Shown: one piece after another, positions 22,739 through 35,895 of the stretch
Layout: each line of letters starts with the position of its first letter
How positions within the stretch are numbered: position 1 is the stretch's first letter
NCBI RefSeq assembly: GCF_051020985.1
Contig: NW_027475145.1
Coordinates: 248,001-312,000, forward strand
DNA: 64,000 bases
Direction: 5' to 3'
Source: Nomia melanderi
Taxonomy: Eukaryota; Arthropoda; Insecta; Hymenoptera; Halictidae
Program-made: the position numbers and the translations under genes
The notes under the pieces: model-generated
What the model was told of the DNA's origin: nothing
The model's database searches: none
What the model saw: only the letters and a program-made list of their open reading frames with translations

Positions 22739-24868
22739 TTTATTGCGCTATCTGTAATAGCACCCGACATATCACCAGATATATATTGGATTTTTCCCTG
22801 ACCCTGAGTGTCCGGTCCCATGAGGCGGTGGTTTTCTCGGCCCCTGGTGGTCCGAGGTCGTTCCCGCTGCACAAATTCATGCGCCAGGGCCTCCTACAGA
22901 CAATGCACTTTGATTTATTGCGCTATCTGTAATAGCACCCGAGATATCACCAGATATATATTGGATATTTCCCTCACCCTGAGTGTCCAGCCCCATGAGA
23001 CGGTGGTTTTCTCGGCCCCTGGTGGTCCGAGGTCGTTCCCGCTGCACAGATTCATGCGCCAGGGCCTCCTGCAGATAATTCACTTTGGCTTATTGCGCTA
23101 TCTCTAATAGCACCCGAGATATCACCAGATATATATTGGATTTTGCCCTGACCCTGAGTGTCCGACCCCATGAGACTGTGGTTTTCTCGGCCCCTGGTGG
23201 TCCGAGGTCGTTCCCGCTGCACAGATTCATGCGCCAGGGCCTCCTACAGACAATGCACTTTTATTTATTGCGCTATCTGTAATAGCACCCGAGATATCAC
23301 CAGATATATATTGGATTTTTCACTGACCCTGAGTGTCCTGCCCCATGAGACGGTGGTTTTCTCGGCCCCTTGTGTTCCGAGGTCGTTCCCGCTGCACAGA
23401 TGCATGCGCCAGGGCCTCTTGCAGATAATTCAATTTGGTTTATTGCGCTGTATCTAATAGCACCCGAGATATCACCAGATATATATTGGATTTTCCCCTG
23501 ACCCTGAGTGTCCGGTCCCATGAGACGGTGGTTTTCTCGGCCCCTGGTGGTCCGAGGTCGTTCCCGCTGCACAAATTCATGCGCCAGGGCCTCCTACAGA
23601 CAATGCACTTTGATTTATTGCGCTATCTGTAATAGCACCCGAGATATCACCAGATATATATTGGATTTTTCCCTGACCCTGAGTGTCCGGTCCCATGAGA
23701 CGGTGGTTTTCTCGGCCCCTGGTGGTCCGAGGTCGTTTCTGCTGCACAGATTCATGCGCCAGGGCCTCCTGCAAATAATTCACTTTGGTTTATTGCGCTA
23801 TCTCTAATAGCACCCGAGATATCACCTGATATATATTGGATTTTCCCCTGACCCTGAGTGTCCGGCCCCATGAGACTGTGGTTTTCTCGGCCCCTGGTGG
23901 TCCGAGGTCGTTCCCGCTGCACAGGTTCATGTGCCAGGGTCTCCTACAGACAATGCACTTTGATTAATTGCGCTATCTGTAATAGCACCCGAGATATCAC
24001 CAGATATATATTGGATTTTTCACTGACCCTGAGTGTCCTGCCCCATGAGACGGTGGTTTTCTCGGCCCCTGGTGGTCCGAGGTCGTTCCCGCTGCACAGA
24101 TTCATGCGCCAGGGTCTCCTACAGACAATGCACTTTGATTTATTGCGCCATCTGTAATAGCACCCGAGATATCACCAGATATATATTGGATTTTTCACTG
24201 ACCCTGAGTGTGCGGCCCCATGAGACGGTGTTTTTCTCGGACCCTGGTGGTCCGAGGTCGTTTCTGCTGCACAGATTCATGCGCCAGGGCCTCCTGCAAA
24301 TAATTCACTTTGGTTTATTGCGCTATCTCTAATAGCACCCGAGATATCACCTGATATATATTGGATTTTCCCCTGACCCTGAGTGTCTGGCTCCATGAGA
24401 CTGTGGTTATCTCGGCCCCTGGTGGTCCGAGGTCATTCCCGCTGCACAGATTCATGCGCCAGGGCCTCCTACAGACAATGCACTTTGATTTATTGCGCTA
24501 TCTGTAATAGCACCCGAGATATCACGAGATATATATTGGATTTTTCACTGACCCTGAGGGTCCGGCCCCATGAGGCGGTCGGTTACTCGGCCCCTGGTGG
24601 TCCGAGGTCGTTCCCGCTGCACAGATTCAGGCGCCAGGGCCTCCTGCAGATAATTCACTTTGGTTTATTGCGCTACCTCTAATAGCACCCGAGATATCAC
24701 CAGATATATATTGGATTTTCCCCTGACCCTGAGTGTCCGGCCCCATGAGACTGTGGTTTTCTCGGCCCCTGGTGATCCGAGGTCGTTCCCGCTGCACAGA
24801 TTCATGCGCCAGGGCCTCCTACAGACAATTCACTTTGCTTTATTGCGCTATCTGTAATAGCACCCGAG
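22739..24868. repeat. Block F copy 2
   Basis: Direct tandem repeat of 20,639-22,738; likeness continues about 30 bases into the next round, up to CCCGAGATATCACTAG near 24,864. The left boundary is set by TTTGCTTTATT (22,736) against TTTGATTTATT (20,636). Confidence 0.9.
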
Positions 24869-27800
24869 ATATCACTAGATATATATTGGATTTTCCCCTG
24901 ACCCTGAGTGTCCGGCCCCATGAGACTGTGGTTTTCTCGGCCCCTGGTGGTCCGAGGTCGTTCCCGCTGCACAGATTCGTGCGCCAGGGCCTCCTACAGA
25001 CAATGCACTTTGATTTATTGCGCTATCTGTAATAGCACCCGAGATATCACCAGATATATATTGGATTTTCCCCTGACCCTGAGTGTCCGGCTCCATGAGA
25101 CTGTGGTTTTCTCGGCCCCTGGTGGTCCGAGGTCGTTCCCGCTGCACAGAATCATGCGCCAGGGCCTCCTGCTGATAATTCACTTTGGTTTATTGCGCTA
25201 TCTCTAATAGCACCCGAGATATCACCAGATATATATTGGATTTTCCCCTGACCCTGAGTGTCCGGTCCCATGAGACTGTGGTTTTCTCGGCCCCTGGTGG
25301 TCCGAGGTCGTTCCCGCTGCACAGACTCGTGCGCCAGGGCCTCCTACAGACAATGCACTTTGATTTATTGCGCTATCTGTAATAGCACCCGAGATATCAC
25401 CAGATATATATTGGATTCTTCCCTGACCCTGAGTGTCCGGCCCCATGAGACGGTGGTTTTCACGGCCCCTGGTGGTCCGAGGTCGTTCCCGCTGCACAGA
25501 TTCATGCGCCAGGGCCTCCTGCAGATAATTCACTTTGGTTTATTGCGCTATCTCTAATAGCACCCGAGATATCACCAGATATATATTGGATTTTGCCCTG
25601 ACCCTGAGTGTCCGGCCCCATGAGACTGTGGTTTTCTCGGCCCCTGGTTGTCCGAGGTCGTTGCCGCTGCACAGGTTCATGCGCCAGGGCCTCCTACAGA
25701 CAATGCCCTTTGATTTATTGCGCCATCTGTAATAGCACCCGAGATATCACCAGATATATATTGGATTTTTCACTGACCCTGAGTGTGCGGCCCCATGAGA
25801 CGGTGTTTTTCTCGGACCCTGGTGGTCCGAGGTCGTTTCTGCTGCACAGATTCATGCGCCAGGGCCTCCTGCAAATAATTCAATTTGGTTTATTGCGCTA
25901 TCTCTAATAGCACCCGAGATATCACCTGATATATATTGGATTTTCCCCTGACCCTGAGTGTCTGGCTCCATGAGACTGTGGTTATCTCGGCCCCAGGTGG
26001 TCCGAGGTCATTCCCGCTGCACAGATTCATGCGCCAGGGCCTCCTACAGACAATGCACTTTGATTTATTGCGGTATCTGTAATAGCACCCGAGATATCAC
26101 GAGATATATATTGGATTTTTCACTGACCCTGAGTGTCCTGCCCCATGAGACGGTGGTTTTCTCGGCCCCTTGTGTTCCGAGGTCGTTCCCGCTGCACAGA
26201 TTCATGCGCCAGGGCCTCCTACAGACAATGCACTTTGATTTATTGCGCTATCTGTAATAGCACCCGACATATCACCAGATATATATTGGATTTTCCCCAG
26301 ACCCTGAGTGTCCGGCCCCATGAGACTGTAGTTTTCTCGGCCCCTGGTGGTCCGAGGTCGTTCCCGCTGCACAGATGCATGCGCCAGGGCCTCTTGCAGA
26401 TAATTCAATTTGGTTTATTGCGCTGTATCTAATAGCACCCGAGATATCACCAGATATATATTGGATTTTCCCCTGACCCTGAGTGACCGGCCCCATGTGA
26501 CTGTGGTTTTTTCGGCCCCTGGTGGTCCGAGGTCGTTCCCGCTGCACAGATTCAGGCGCCAGGGCCTCCTGCAGATAACTCACTTGGTTTCTTGCGCTAT
26601 CTCTAATAGCATCCGAGATATCACCAGATATATATTGGATTTTTCCCTGACCCTGAGTGTCCGGTCCCATGAGACGGTGGTTTTCTCGGCCCCTGGTGGT
26701 CCGAGGTCGATCCCGCTGCACAAATTCATGCGCCAGGGCCTCCTACAGACAATGCACTTTGATTTATTGCGCTATCTGTAATAGCACCCGAGATATCACC
26801 AGATATATATTGGATATTTCCCTCACCCTGAGTGTCCTGCCCCATGAGACGGTGGTTTTCTCGGCCCCTTGTGTTCCGAGGTCGTTCCTGCTGCACAGAT
26901 GCATGCGCCAGGGCCTCCTACAGACAATGCACTTTGATTTATTGCGCTATCTGTAATAGCACCCGACATATCACCAGATATATATTGGATTTTTCCCTGA
27001 CCCTGAGTGTCCGGTCCCATGAGGCGGTGGTTTTCTCGGCCCCTGGTGGTCCGAGGTCGTTCCCGCTGCACAAATTCATGCGCCAGGGCCTCCTACAGAC
27101 AATGCACTTTGATTTATTGCGCTATCTGTAATAGCACCCGAGATATCACCAGATATATATTGGATATTTCCCTCACCCTGAGTGTCCAGCCCCATGAGAC
27201 GGTGGTTTTCTCGGCCCCTGGTGGTCCGAGGTCGTTCCCGCTGCACAGATTCATGCGCCAGGGCCTCCTGCAGATAATTCACTTTGGCTTATTGCGCTAT
27301 CTCTAATAGCACCCGAGATATCACCAGATATATATTGGATTTTGCCCTGACCCTGAGTGTCCGACCCCATGAGACTGTGGTTTTCTCGGCCCCTGGTGGT
27401 CCGAGGTCGTTCCCGCTGCACAGATTCATGCGCCAGGGCCTCCTACAGACAATGCACTTTTATTTATTGCGCTATCTGTAATAGCACCCGAGATATCACC
27501 AGATATATATTGGATTTTTCACTGACCCTGAGTGTCCTGCCCCATGAGGCGGTGGTTTTCTCGGCCCCTTGTGTTCCGAGGTCGTTCCCGCTGCACAGAT
27601 GCATGCGCCAGGGCCTCTTGCAGATAATTCAATTTGGTTTATTGCGCTGTATCTAATAGCACCCGAGATATCACCAGATATATATTGGATTTTCCCCTGA
27701 CCCTGAGTGTCCGGTCCCATGAGACGGTGGTTTTCTCGGCCCCTGGTGGTCCGAGGTCGTTCCCGCTGCACAAATTCATGCGCCAGGGCCTCCTACAGAC

Positions 27801-28294
27801 AATGCACTTTGATTTATTGCGCTATCTGTAATAGCACCCGAGATATCACCAGATATATATTGGATTTTTCCCTGACCCTGAGTGTCCGGTCCCATGAGAC
27901 GGTGGTTTTCTCGGCCCCTGGTGGTCCGAGGTCGTTTCTGCTGCACAGATTCATGCGCCAGGGCCTCCTGCAAATAATTCACTTTGGTTTATTGCGCTAT
28001 CTCTAATAGCACCCGAGATATCACCTGATATATATTGGATTTTCCCCTGACCCTGAGTGTCCGGCCCCATGAGACTGTGGTTTTCTCGGCCCCTGGTGGT
28101 CCGAGGTCGTTCCCGCTGCACAGGTTCATGTGCCAGGGTCTCCTACAGACAATGCACTTTGATTAATTGCGCTATCTGTAATAGCACCCGAGATATCACC
28201 AGATATATATTGGATTTTTCACTGACCCTGAGTGTCCTGCCCCATGAGACGGTGGTTTTCTCGGCCCCTGGTGGTCCGAGGTCGTTCCCGCTGC
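24302..28294. repeat. Block G copy 2
   Basis: Second copy of 17,828-21,995, short of one monomer near 25,060. It ends where CAGATTCATGCGCC is replaced by CAGGTTCATGTGCC (about 28,296). It carries the fourth CACTTGG deletion (26,581) and a partial third copy of block F. Confidence 0.85.
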
Positions 28295-29050
28295 ACAGGT
28301 TCATGTGCCAGGGTCTCCTACAGACAATGCACTTTGATTTATTGCGCTATCTGTAATAGCACCCGAGATATCACCAGATATATATTGGATTTTTCACTGA
28401 CCCTGAGTGTCCTGCCCCATGAGACGGTGGTTTTCTCGGCCCCTTGTGTTCCGAGGTCGTTCCCGCTGCACAGATTCATGCGCCAGGGCCTCCTACAGAC
28501 AATGCACTTTGATTTATTGCGCTATCTGTAATAGCACCCGACATATCACCAGATATATATTGGATTTTCCCCTGACCCTGAGTGTCTGGCTCCATGAGAC
28601 TGTGGTTATCTCGGCCCCTGGTGGTCCGAGGTCATTCCCGCTGCACAGATTCATGCGCCAGGGCCTCCTACAGACAATGCACTTTGATTTATTGCGCTAT
28701 CTGTAATAGCACCCGAGATATCACGAGATATATATTGGATTTTTCACTGACCCTGAGGGTCCGGCCCCATGAGGCGGTCGGTTACTCGGCCCCTGGTGGT
28801 CCGAGGTCGTTCCCGCTGCACAGATTCATGCGCCAGGGCCTCCTGCAGATAATTCACTTTGGTTTATTGCCCTACCTCTAATAGCACCCGAGATATCACC
28901 AGATATATATTGGATTTTCCCCTGACCCTGAGTGTCCGGCCCCATGAGACTGTGGTTTTCTCGGCCCCTGGTGGTCCGAGGTCGTTCCCGCTGCACAGAT
29001 TCATGCGCCAGGGCCTCCTGCAGATAATTCACTTTGGTTTATTGCGCTAT
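28295..29050. repeat. Junction monomers with third block D relative
   Basis: About four monomers between blocks G and H. After a CTTGTGTTCC monomer with CCCGACATATC comes a join straight to TCTGGCTCCATGAGAC; the run to about 29,020 then follows block D copy 2 at offset 12,773, with GCGGTCGGTTACTCGG and TTGCCCTACCTC. Confidence 0.75.
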
Positions 29051-32000
29051 CTCTAATAGCACCCGAGATATCAAGAGATATATACTGGATTTTCCCCTGA
29101 CCCTGAGTGTCCGGCTCCATGAGACTGTGGTTTTCTCGGCCCCTGGTGGTCCGAGGTCGTTCCCGCTGCACAGATTCATGCGCCAGGGCCTCCTGCAGAT
29201 AATTCACTTTGGTTTATTGCGCTATCTCTAATAGCACCCGAGATATCACCTGATATATATTGGATTTTCCCCTGACCCTGAGTGTCTGGCTCCATGAGAC
29301 TGTGGTTATCTCGGCCCCTGGTGGTCCGAGGTCATTCCCGCTGCACAGATTCATGCGCCAGGGCCTCCCACAGACAGTGCACTTTGATTTATTGCGCTAT
29401 CTGTAATAGCACCCGAGATATCACGAGATATATATTGGATTTTTCACTGACCCTGAGGGTCCGGCCCCATGAGGCGGTCGGTTACTCGGCCCCTGGTGGT
29501 CCGAGGTCGTTCCCGCTGCACAGATTCATGCGCCAGGGCCTCCTGCAGATAATTCACTTTGGTTTATTGCGCTACCTCTAATAGCACCCGAGATATCACC
29601 AGATATATATTGGATTTTCCCCTGACCCTGAGTGTCCGGCCCCATGAGACTGTGGTTTTCTCGGCCCCTGGTGGTTCGAGGTCGTTCCCGCTGCACAGAT
29701 TCATGCGCCAGGGCCTCCTACAGACAATTCACTTTGATTTATTGCGCTATCTGTAATAGCACCCGAGATATCACCAGATATATATTGGATTTTCCCCTGA
29801 CACTGAGTGTCCGGCCCCATGAGACTGTGGTTTTCTCGGCCCCTGGTTGTCCGAGGTCGTTGCCGCTGCACAGGTTCATGCGCCAGGGCCTCCTACAGAC
29901 AATGCCCTTTGATTTATTGCGCTATCTGTAATAGCACCCGAGATATCACCAGATATATATTGGATTTTTCACTGACCCTGAGCGTCCGGCCCCATGAGAC
30001 GGTCGTTTTCTCGGCCCCTGGTGGTCCGAGGTCGTTCCCGCTGCACAAATTCATGCGCCAGGGCCTCCTACAGACAATGCACTTTGATTTATTGCGCTAT
30101 CTGTAATAGCACCCGAGATATCACCAGATATATATTGGATATTTCCCTCACCCTGAGTGTCCAGCCCCATGAGACGGTGGTTTTCTCGGCCCCTGGTGGT
30201 CCGAGGTCGTTCCCGCTGCACAGATTCATGCGCCAGGGCCTCCTGCAGATAATTCACTGTGGTTTATTGCGCTATCTCTAATAGCACCCGAGATATCAAG
30301 AGATATATACTGGATTTTCCCCTGACCCTGAGTGTCCGGCTCCATGAGACTGTGGTTTTCTCGGCCCCTGGTGGTCCGAGGTCGTTCCCGCTGCACAGAT
30401 TCATGCGCCAGGGCCTCCTGCAGATAATTCACTTTGGTTTATTGCGCTATCTCTAATAGCACCCGAGATATCAAGAGATATATACTGGATTTTCCCCTGA
30501 CCCTGAGTGTCCGGCTCCATGAGACTGTGGTTTTCTCGGTCCCTGGTGGTCCGAGGTCGTTCCCGCTGCACAGATTCATGCGCCAGGGCCTCCTACAGAC
30601 AATGCACTTTGATTTATTGCGCTATCTGTAATAGCACCCGAGATATCACCAGATATATACTGGATTTCTCACTGACCCTGAGTGTCCGGCCCCATGAGAC
30701 GGTCGTTTACTCGGCCCCTGGTGGTCCGAGGCCGTTCCCGCTGCACAGATTCATGCGCCAGGGCCTCCTGCTGATAATTCACTTTGGTTTATTGCGCTAT
30801 CTCTAATAGCACCCGAGATATCACCAGATATATATTGGATTTTCCCCTGACCCTGAGTGTCCGGTCCCATGAGACTGTGGTTTTCTCGGCCCCTGGTGGT
30901 CCGAGGTCGTTCCCGCTGCACAGATTCGTGCGCCAGGGCCTCCTACAGACAATGCACTTTGATTTATTGCGCTATCTGTAATAGCACCCGAGATATCACC
31001 AGATATATATTGGATTTTACCCTGACCCTGAGTGTCCGGCCCCATGAGACTGTGGTTTTCTCGGCCCCTGGTTGTCCGAGGTCGTTGCCGCTGCACAGGT
31101 TCATGCGCCAGGGCCTCCTACAGACAATGCCCTTTGATTTATTGCGCTATCTGTAATAGCACCCGAGATATCACCAGATATATATTGGATTTTTCACTGA
31201 CCCTGAGCGTCCGGCCCCATGAGACGGTCGTTTTCTCGGCCCCTGGTGGTCCGAGGTCGTTCCCGCTGCACAGGTTCATGTGCCAGGGTCTCCTACAGAC
31301 AATGCACTTTGATTTATTGCGCTATCTGTAATAGCACCCGAGATATCACCAGATATATATTGGATTTTTCACTGACCCTGAGTGTCCTGCCCCATGAGAC
31401 GGTGGTTTTCTCGGCCCCTTGTGTTCCGAGGTCGTTCCCGCTGCACAGATTCATGCGCCAGGGCCTCCTACAGACAATGCACTTTGATTTATTGCGCTAT
31501 CTGTAATAGCACCCGACATATCACCAGATATATATTGGATTTTCCCCAGACCCTGAGTGTCCGGCCCCATGAGACTGTAGTTTTCTCGGCCCCTGGTGGT
31601 CCGAGGTCGTTCCCGCTGCACAGATGCATGCGCCAGGGTCTCCTACAGACAATGCACTTTGATTTATTACGCTATCTGTAATAGCACCCGAGATATCACC
31701 AGATATATATTGGATTTTTCACTGACCCTGAGTGTCCTGCCCCATGAGACGGTGGTTTTCTCGGCCCCTTGTGTTCCGAGGTCGTTCCCGCTGCACAGAT
31801 TCATGCGCCAGGGCCTCCTACAGACAATGCACTTTGATTTATTGCGCTATCTGTAATAGCACCCAACATATCACCAGATATATATTGGATTTTCCCCAGA
31901 CCCTGAGTGTCCGGCCCCATGAGACTGTAGTTTTCTCGGACCCTGGTGGTCCGAGGTCGTTCCCGCTGCACAGATTCATGCGCCAGGGTCTCCTACAGAC

Positions 32001-32550
32001 AATGCACTTTGATTTATTGCGCCATCTGTAATAGCACCCGAGATATCACCAGATATATATTGGATTTTTCACTGACCCTGAGTGTGCGGCCCCATGAGAC
32101 GGTGTTTTTCTCGGACCCTGGTGGTCCGAGGTCGTTTCTGCTGCACAGATTCATGCGCCAGGGCCTCCTGCAAATAATTCACTTTGGTTTATTGCGCTAT
32201 CTCTAATAGCACCCGAGATATCACCTGATATATATTGGATTTTCTCCTGACCCTGAGTGTCTGGCTCCATGAGACTGTGGTTATCTCGGCCCCTGGTGGT
32301 CCGAGGTCATTCCCGCTGCACAGATTCATGCGCCAGGGCCTCCTACAGACAATGCACTTTGATTTATTGCGCTATCTGTAATAGCACCCGAGATATCACG
32401 AGATATATATTGGATTTTTCACTGACCCTGAGGGTCCGGCCCCATGAGGCGGTCGGTTACTCGGCCCCTGGTGGTCCGAGGTCGTTCCCGCTGCACAGAT
32501 TCAGGCGCCAGGGCCTCCTGCAGATAATTCACTTTGGTTTATTGCGCTAC
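29051..32550. repeat. Block H copy 1 (20 monomers)
   Basis: A 3,500-bp unit, exactly 20 monomers, directly followed by its second copy. Shared marks are CTCCCACAGACAGTGC, GGTGGTTCGAGG, CCTGACACTGAG, TTCACTGTGG, CTCGGTCCCTGG, GAGGCCGTTCC and GTTGCCGCTGC. It holds one monomer near 29,995-30,170 (CACAAATTC with GGATATTTCCCTCACCC) that copy 2 lacks. CCCAACATATC near 31,862 and TTTTCTCCTGACC near 32,240 are private. Confidence 0.88.
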
Positions 32551-35500
32551 CTCTAATAGCACCCGAGATATCAAGAGATATATACTGGATTTTCCCCTGA
32601 CCCTGAGTGTCCGGCTCCATGAGACTGTGGTTTTCTCGGCCCCTGGTGGTCCGAGGTCGTTCCCGCTGCACAGATTCATGCGCCAGGGCCTCCTGCAGAT
32701 AATTCACTTTGGTTTATTGCGCTATCTCTAATAGCACCCGAGATATCACCTGATATATATTGGATTTTCCCCTGACCCTGAGTGTCTGGCTCCATGAGAC
32801 TGTGGTTATCTCGGCCCCTGGTGGTCCGAGGTCATTCCCGCTGCACAGATTCATGCGCCAGGGCCTCCCACAGACAGTGCACTTTGATTTATTGCGCTAT
32901 CTGTAATAGCACCCGAGATATCACGAGATATATATTGGATTTTTCACTGACCCTGAGGGTCCGGCCCCATGAGGCGGTCGGTTACTCGGCCCCTGGTGGT
33001 CCGAGGTCGTTCCCGCTGCACAGATTCATGCGCCAGGGCCTCCTGCAGATAATTCACTTTGGTTTATTGCGCTACCTCTAATAGCACCCGAGATATCACC
33101 AGATATATATTGGATTTTCCCCTGACCCTGAGTGTCCGGCCCCATGAGACTGTGGTTTTCTCGGCCCCTGGTGGTTCGAGGTCGTTCCCGCTGCACAGAT
33201 TCATGCGCCAGGGCCTCCTACAGACAATTCACTTTGATTTATTGCGCTATCTGTAATAGCACCCGAGATATCACCAGATATATATTGGATTTTCCCCTGA
33301 CACTGAGTGTCCGGCCCCATGAGACTGTGGTTTTCTCGGCCCCTGGTTGTCCGAGGTCGTTGCCGCTGCACAGGTTCATGCGCCAGGGCCTCCTACAGAC
33401 AATGCCCTTTGATTTATTGCGCTATCTGTAATAGCACCCGAGATATCACCAGATATATATTGGATTTTTCACTGACCCTGAGCGTCCGGCCCCATGAGAC
33501 GGTGGTTTTCTCGGCCCCTGGTGGTCCGAGGTCGTTCCCGCTGCACAGATTCATGCGCCAGGGCCTCCTGCAGATAATTCACTGTGGTTTATTGCGCTAT
33601 CTCTAATAGCACCCGAGATATCAAGAGATATATACTGGATTTTCCCCTGACCCTGAGTGTCCGGCTCCATGAGACTGTGGTTTTCTCGGCCCCTGGTGGT
33701 CCGAGGTCGTTCCCGCTGCACAGATTCATGCGCCAGGGCCTCCTGCAGATAATTCACTTTGGTTTATTGCGCTATCTCTAATAGCACCCGAGATATCAAG
33801 AGATATATACTGGATTTTCCCCTGACCCTGAGTGTCCGGCTCCATGAGACTGTGGTTTTCTCGGTCCCTGGTGGTCCGAGGTCGTTCCCGCTGCACAGAT
33901 TCATGCGCCAGGGCCTCCTACAGACAATGCACTTTGATTTATTGCGCTATCTGTAATAGCACCCGAGATATCACCAGATATATACTGGATTTCTCACTGA
34001 CCCTGAGTGTCCGGCCCCATGAGACGGTCGTTTACTCGGCCCCTGGTGGTCCGAGGCCGTTCCCGCTGCACAGATTCATGCGCCAGGGCCTCCTGCTGAT
34101 AATTCACTTTGGTTTATTGCGCTATCTCTAATAGCACCCGAGATATCACCAGATATATATTGGATTTTCCCCTGACCCTGAGTGTCCGGTCCCATGAGAC
34201 TGTGGTTTTCTCGGCCCCTGGTGGTCCGAGGTCGTTCCCGCTGCACAGATTCGTGCGCCAGGGCCTCCTACAGACAATGCACTTTGATTTATTGCGCTAT
34301 CTGTAATAGCACCCGAGATATCACCAGATATATATTGGATTTTACCCTGACCCTGAGTGTCCGGCCCCATGAGACTGTGGTTTTCTCGGCCCCTGGTTGT
34401 CCGAGGTCGTTGCCGCTGCACAGGTTCATGCGCCAGGGCCTCCTACAGACAATGCCCTTTGATTTATTGCGCTATCTGTAATAGCACCCGAGATATCACC
34501 AGATATATATTGGATTTTTCACTGACCCTGAGCGTCCGGCCCCATGAGACGGTCGTTTTCTCGGCCCCTGGTGGTCCGAGATCGTTCCCGCTGCACAGGT
34601 TCATGTGCCAGGGTCTCCTACAGACAATGCACTTTGATTTATTGCGCTATCTGTAATAGCACCCGAGATATCACCAGATATATATTGGATTTTTCACTGA
34701 CCCTGAGTGTCCTGCCCCATGAGACGGTGGTTTTCTCGGCCCCTTGTGTTCCGAGGTCGTTCCCGCTGCACAGATTCATGCGCCAGGGCCTCCTACAGAC
34801 AATGCACTTTGATTTATTGCGCTATCTGTAATAGCACCCGACATATCACCAGATATATATTGGATTTTCCCCAGACCCTGAGTGTCCGGCCCCATGAGAC
34901 TGTAGTTTTCTCGGCCCCTGGTGGTCCGAGGTCGTTCCCGCTGCACAGATGCATGCGCCAGGGTCTCCTACAGACAATGCACTTTGATTTATTGCGCTAT
35001 CTGTAATAGCACCCGAGATATCACCAGATATATATTGGATTTTTCACTGACCCTGAGTGTCCTGCCCCATGAGACGGTGGTTTTCTCGGCCCCTTGTGTT
35101 CCGAGGTCGTTCCCGCTGCACAGATTCATGCGCCAGGGCCTCCTACAGACAATGCACTTTGATTTATTGCGCTATCTGTAATAGCACCCGACATATCACC
35201 AGATATATATTGGATTTTCCCCAGACCCTGAGTGTCCGGCCCCATGAGACTGTAGTTTTCTCGGACCCTGGTGGTCCGAGGTCGTTCCCGCTGCACAGAT
35301 TCATGCGCCAGGGTCTCCTACAGACAATGCACTTTGATTTATTGCGCCATCTGTAATAGCACCCGAGATATCACCAGATATATATTGGATTTTTCACTGA
35401 CCCTGAGTGTGCGGCCCCATGAGACGGTGTTTTTCTCGGACCCTGGTGGTCCGAGGTCGTTTCTGCTGCACAGATTCATGCGCCAGGGCCTCCTGCAAAT

Positions 35501-35895
35501 AATTCACTTTGGTTTATTGCGCTATCTCTAATAGCACCCGAGATATCACCTGATATATATTGGATTTTCCCCTGACCCTGAGTGTCTGGCTCCATGAGAC
35601 TGTGGTTATCTCGGCCCCTGGTGGTCCGAGGTCATTCCCGCTGCACAGATTCATGCGCCAGGGCCTCCTACAGACAATGCACTTTGATTTATTGCGCTAT
35701 CTGTAATAGCACCCGAGATATCACGAGATATATATTGGATTTTTCACTGACCCTGAGGGTCCGGCCCCATGAGGCGGTCGGTTACTCGGCCCCTGGTGGT
35801 CCGAGGTCGTTCCCGCTGCACAGATTCAGGCGCCAGGGCCTCCTGCAGATAATTCACTTTGGTTTATTGCGCTACCTCTAATAGCACCCGAGATA
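32551..35895. repeat. Block H copy 2 (19 monomers)
   Basis: Second copy of block H. The offset is 3,500 up to about 33,490 and 3,325 (19 monomers) after it, so exactly one monomer was lost. GAGATCGTTCC near 34,579 is private. Its right part overlaps the start of block I because the two duplications share sequence. Confidence 0.88.

Noticed and set aside
29660..29690. RNA polymerase III B-box-like GGTTCGAGG in GGTGGTTCGAGGTCG
   Set aside because: A single-base variant of the usual GGTCCGAGG; the B-box end (NTCC) does not fit and there is no A-box or T-run terminator at the right spacing.
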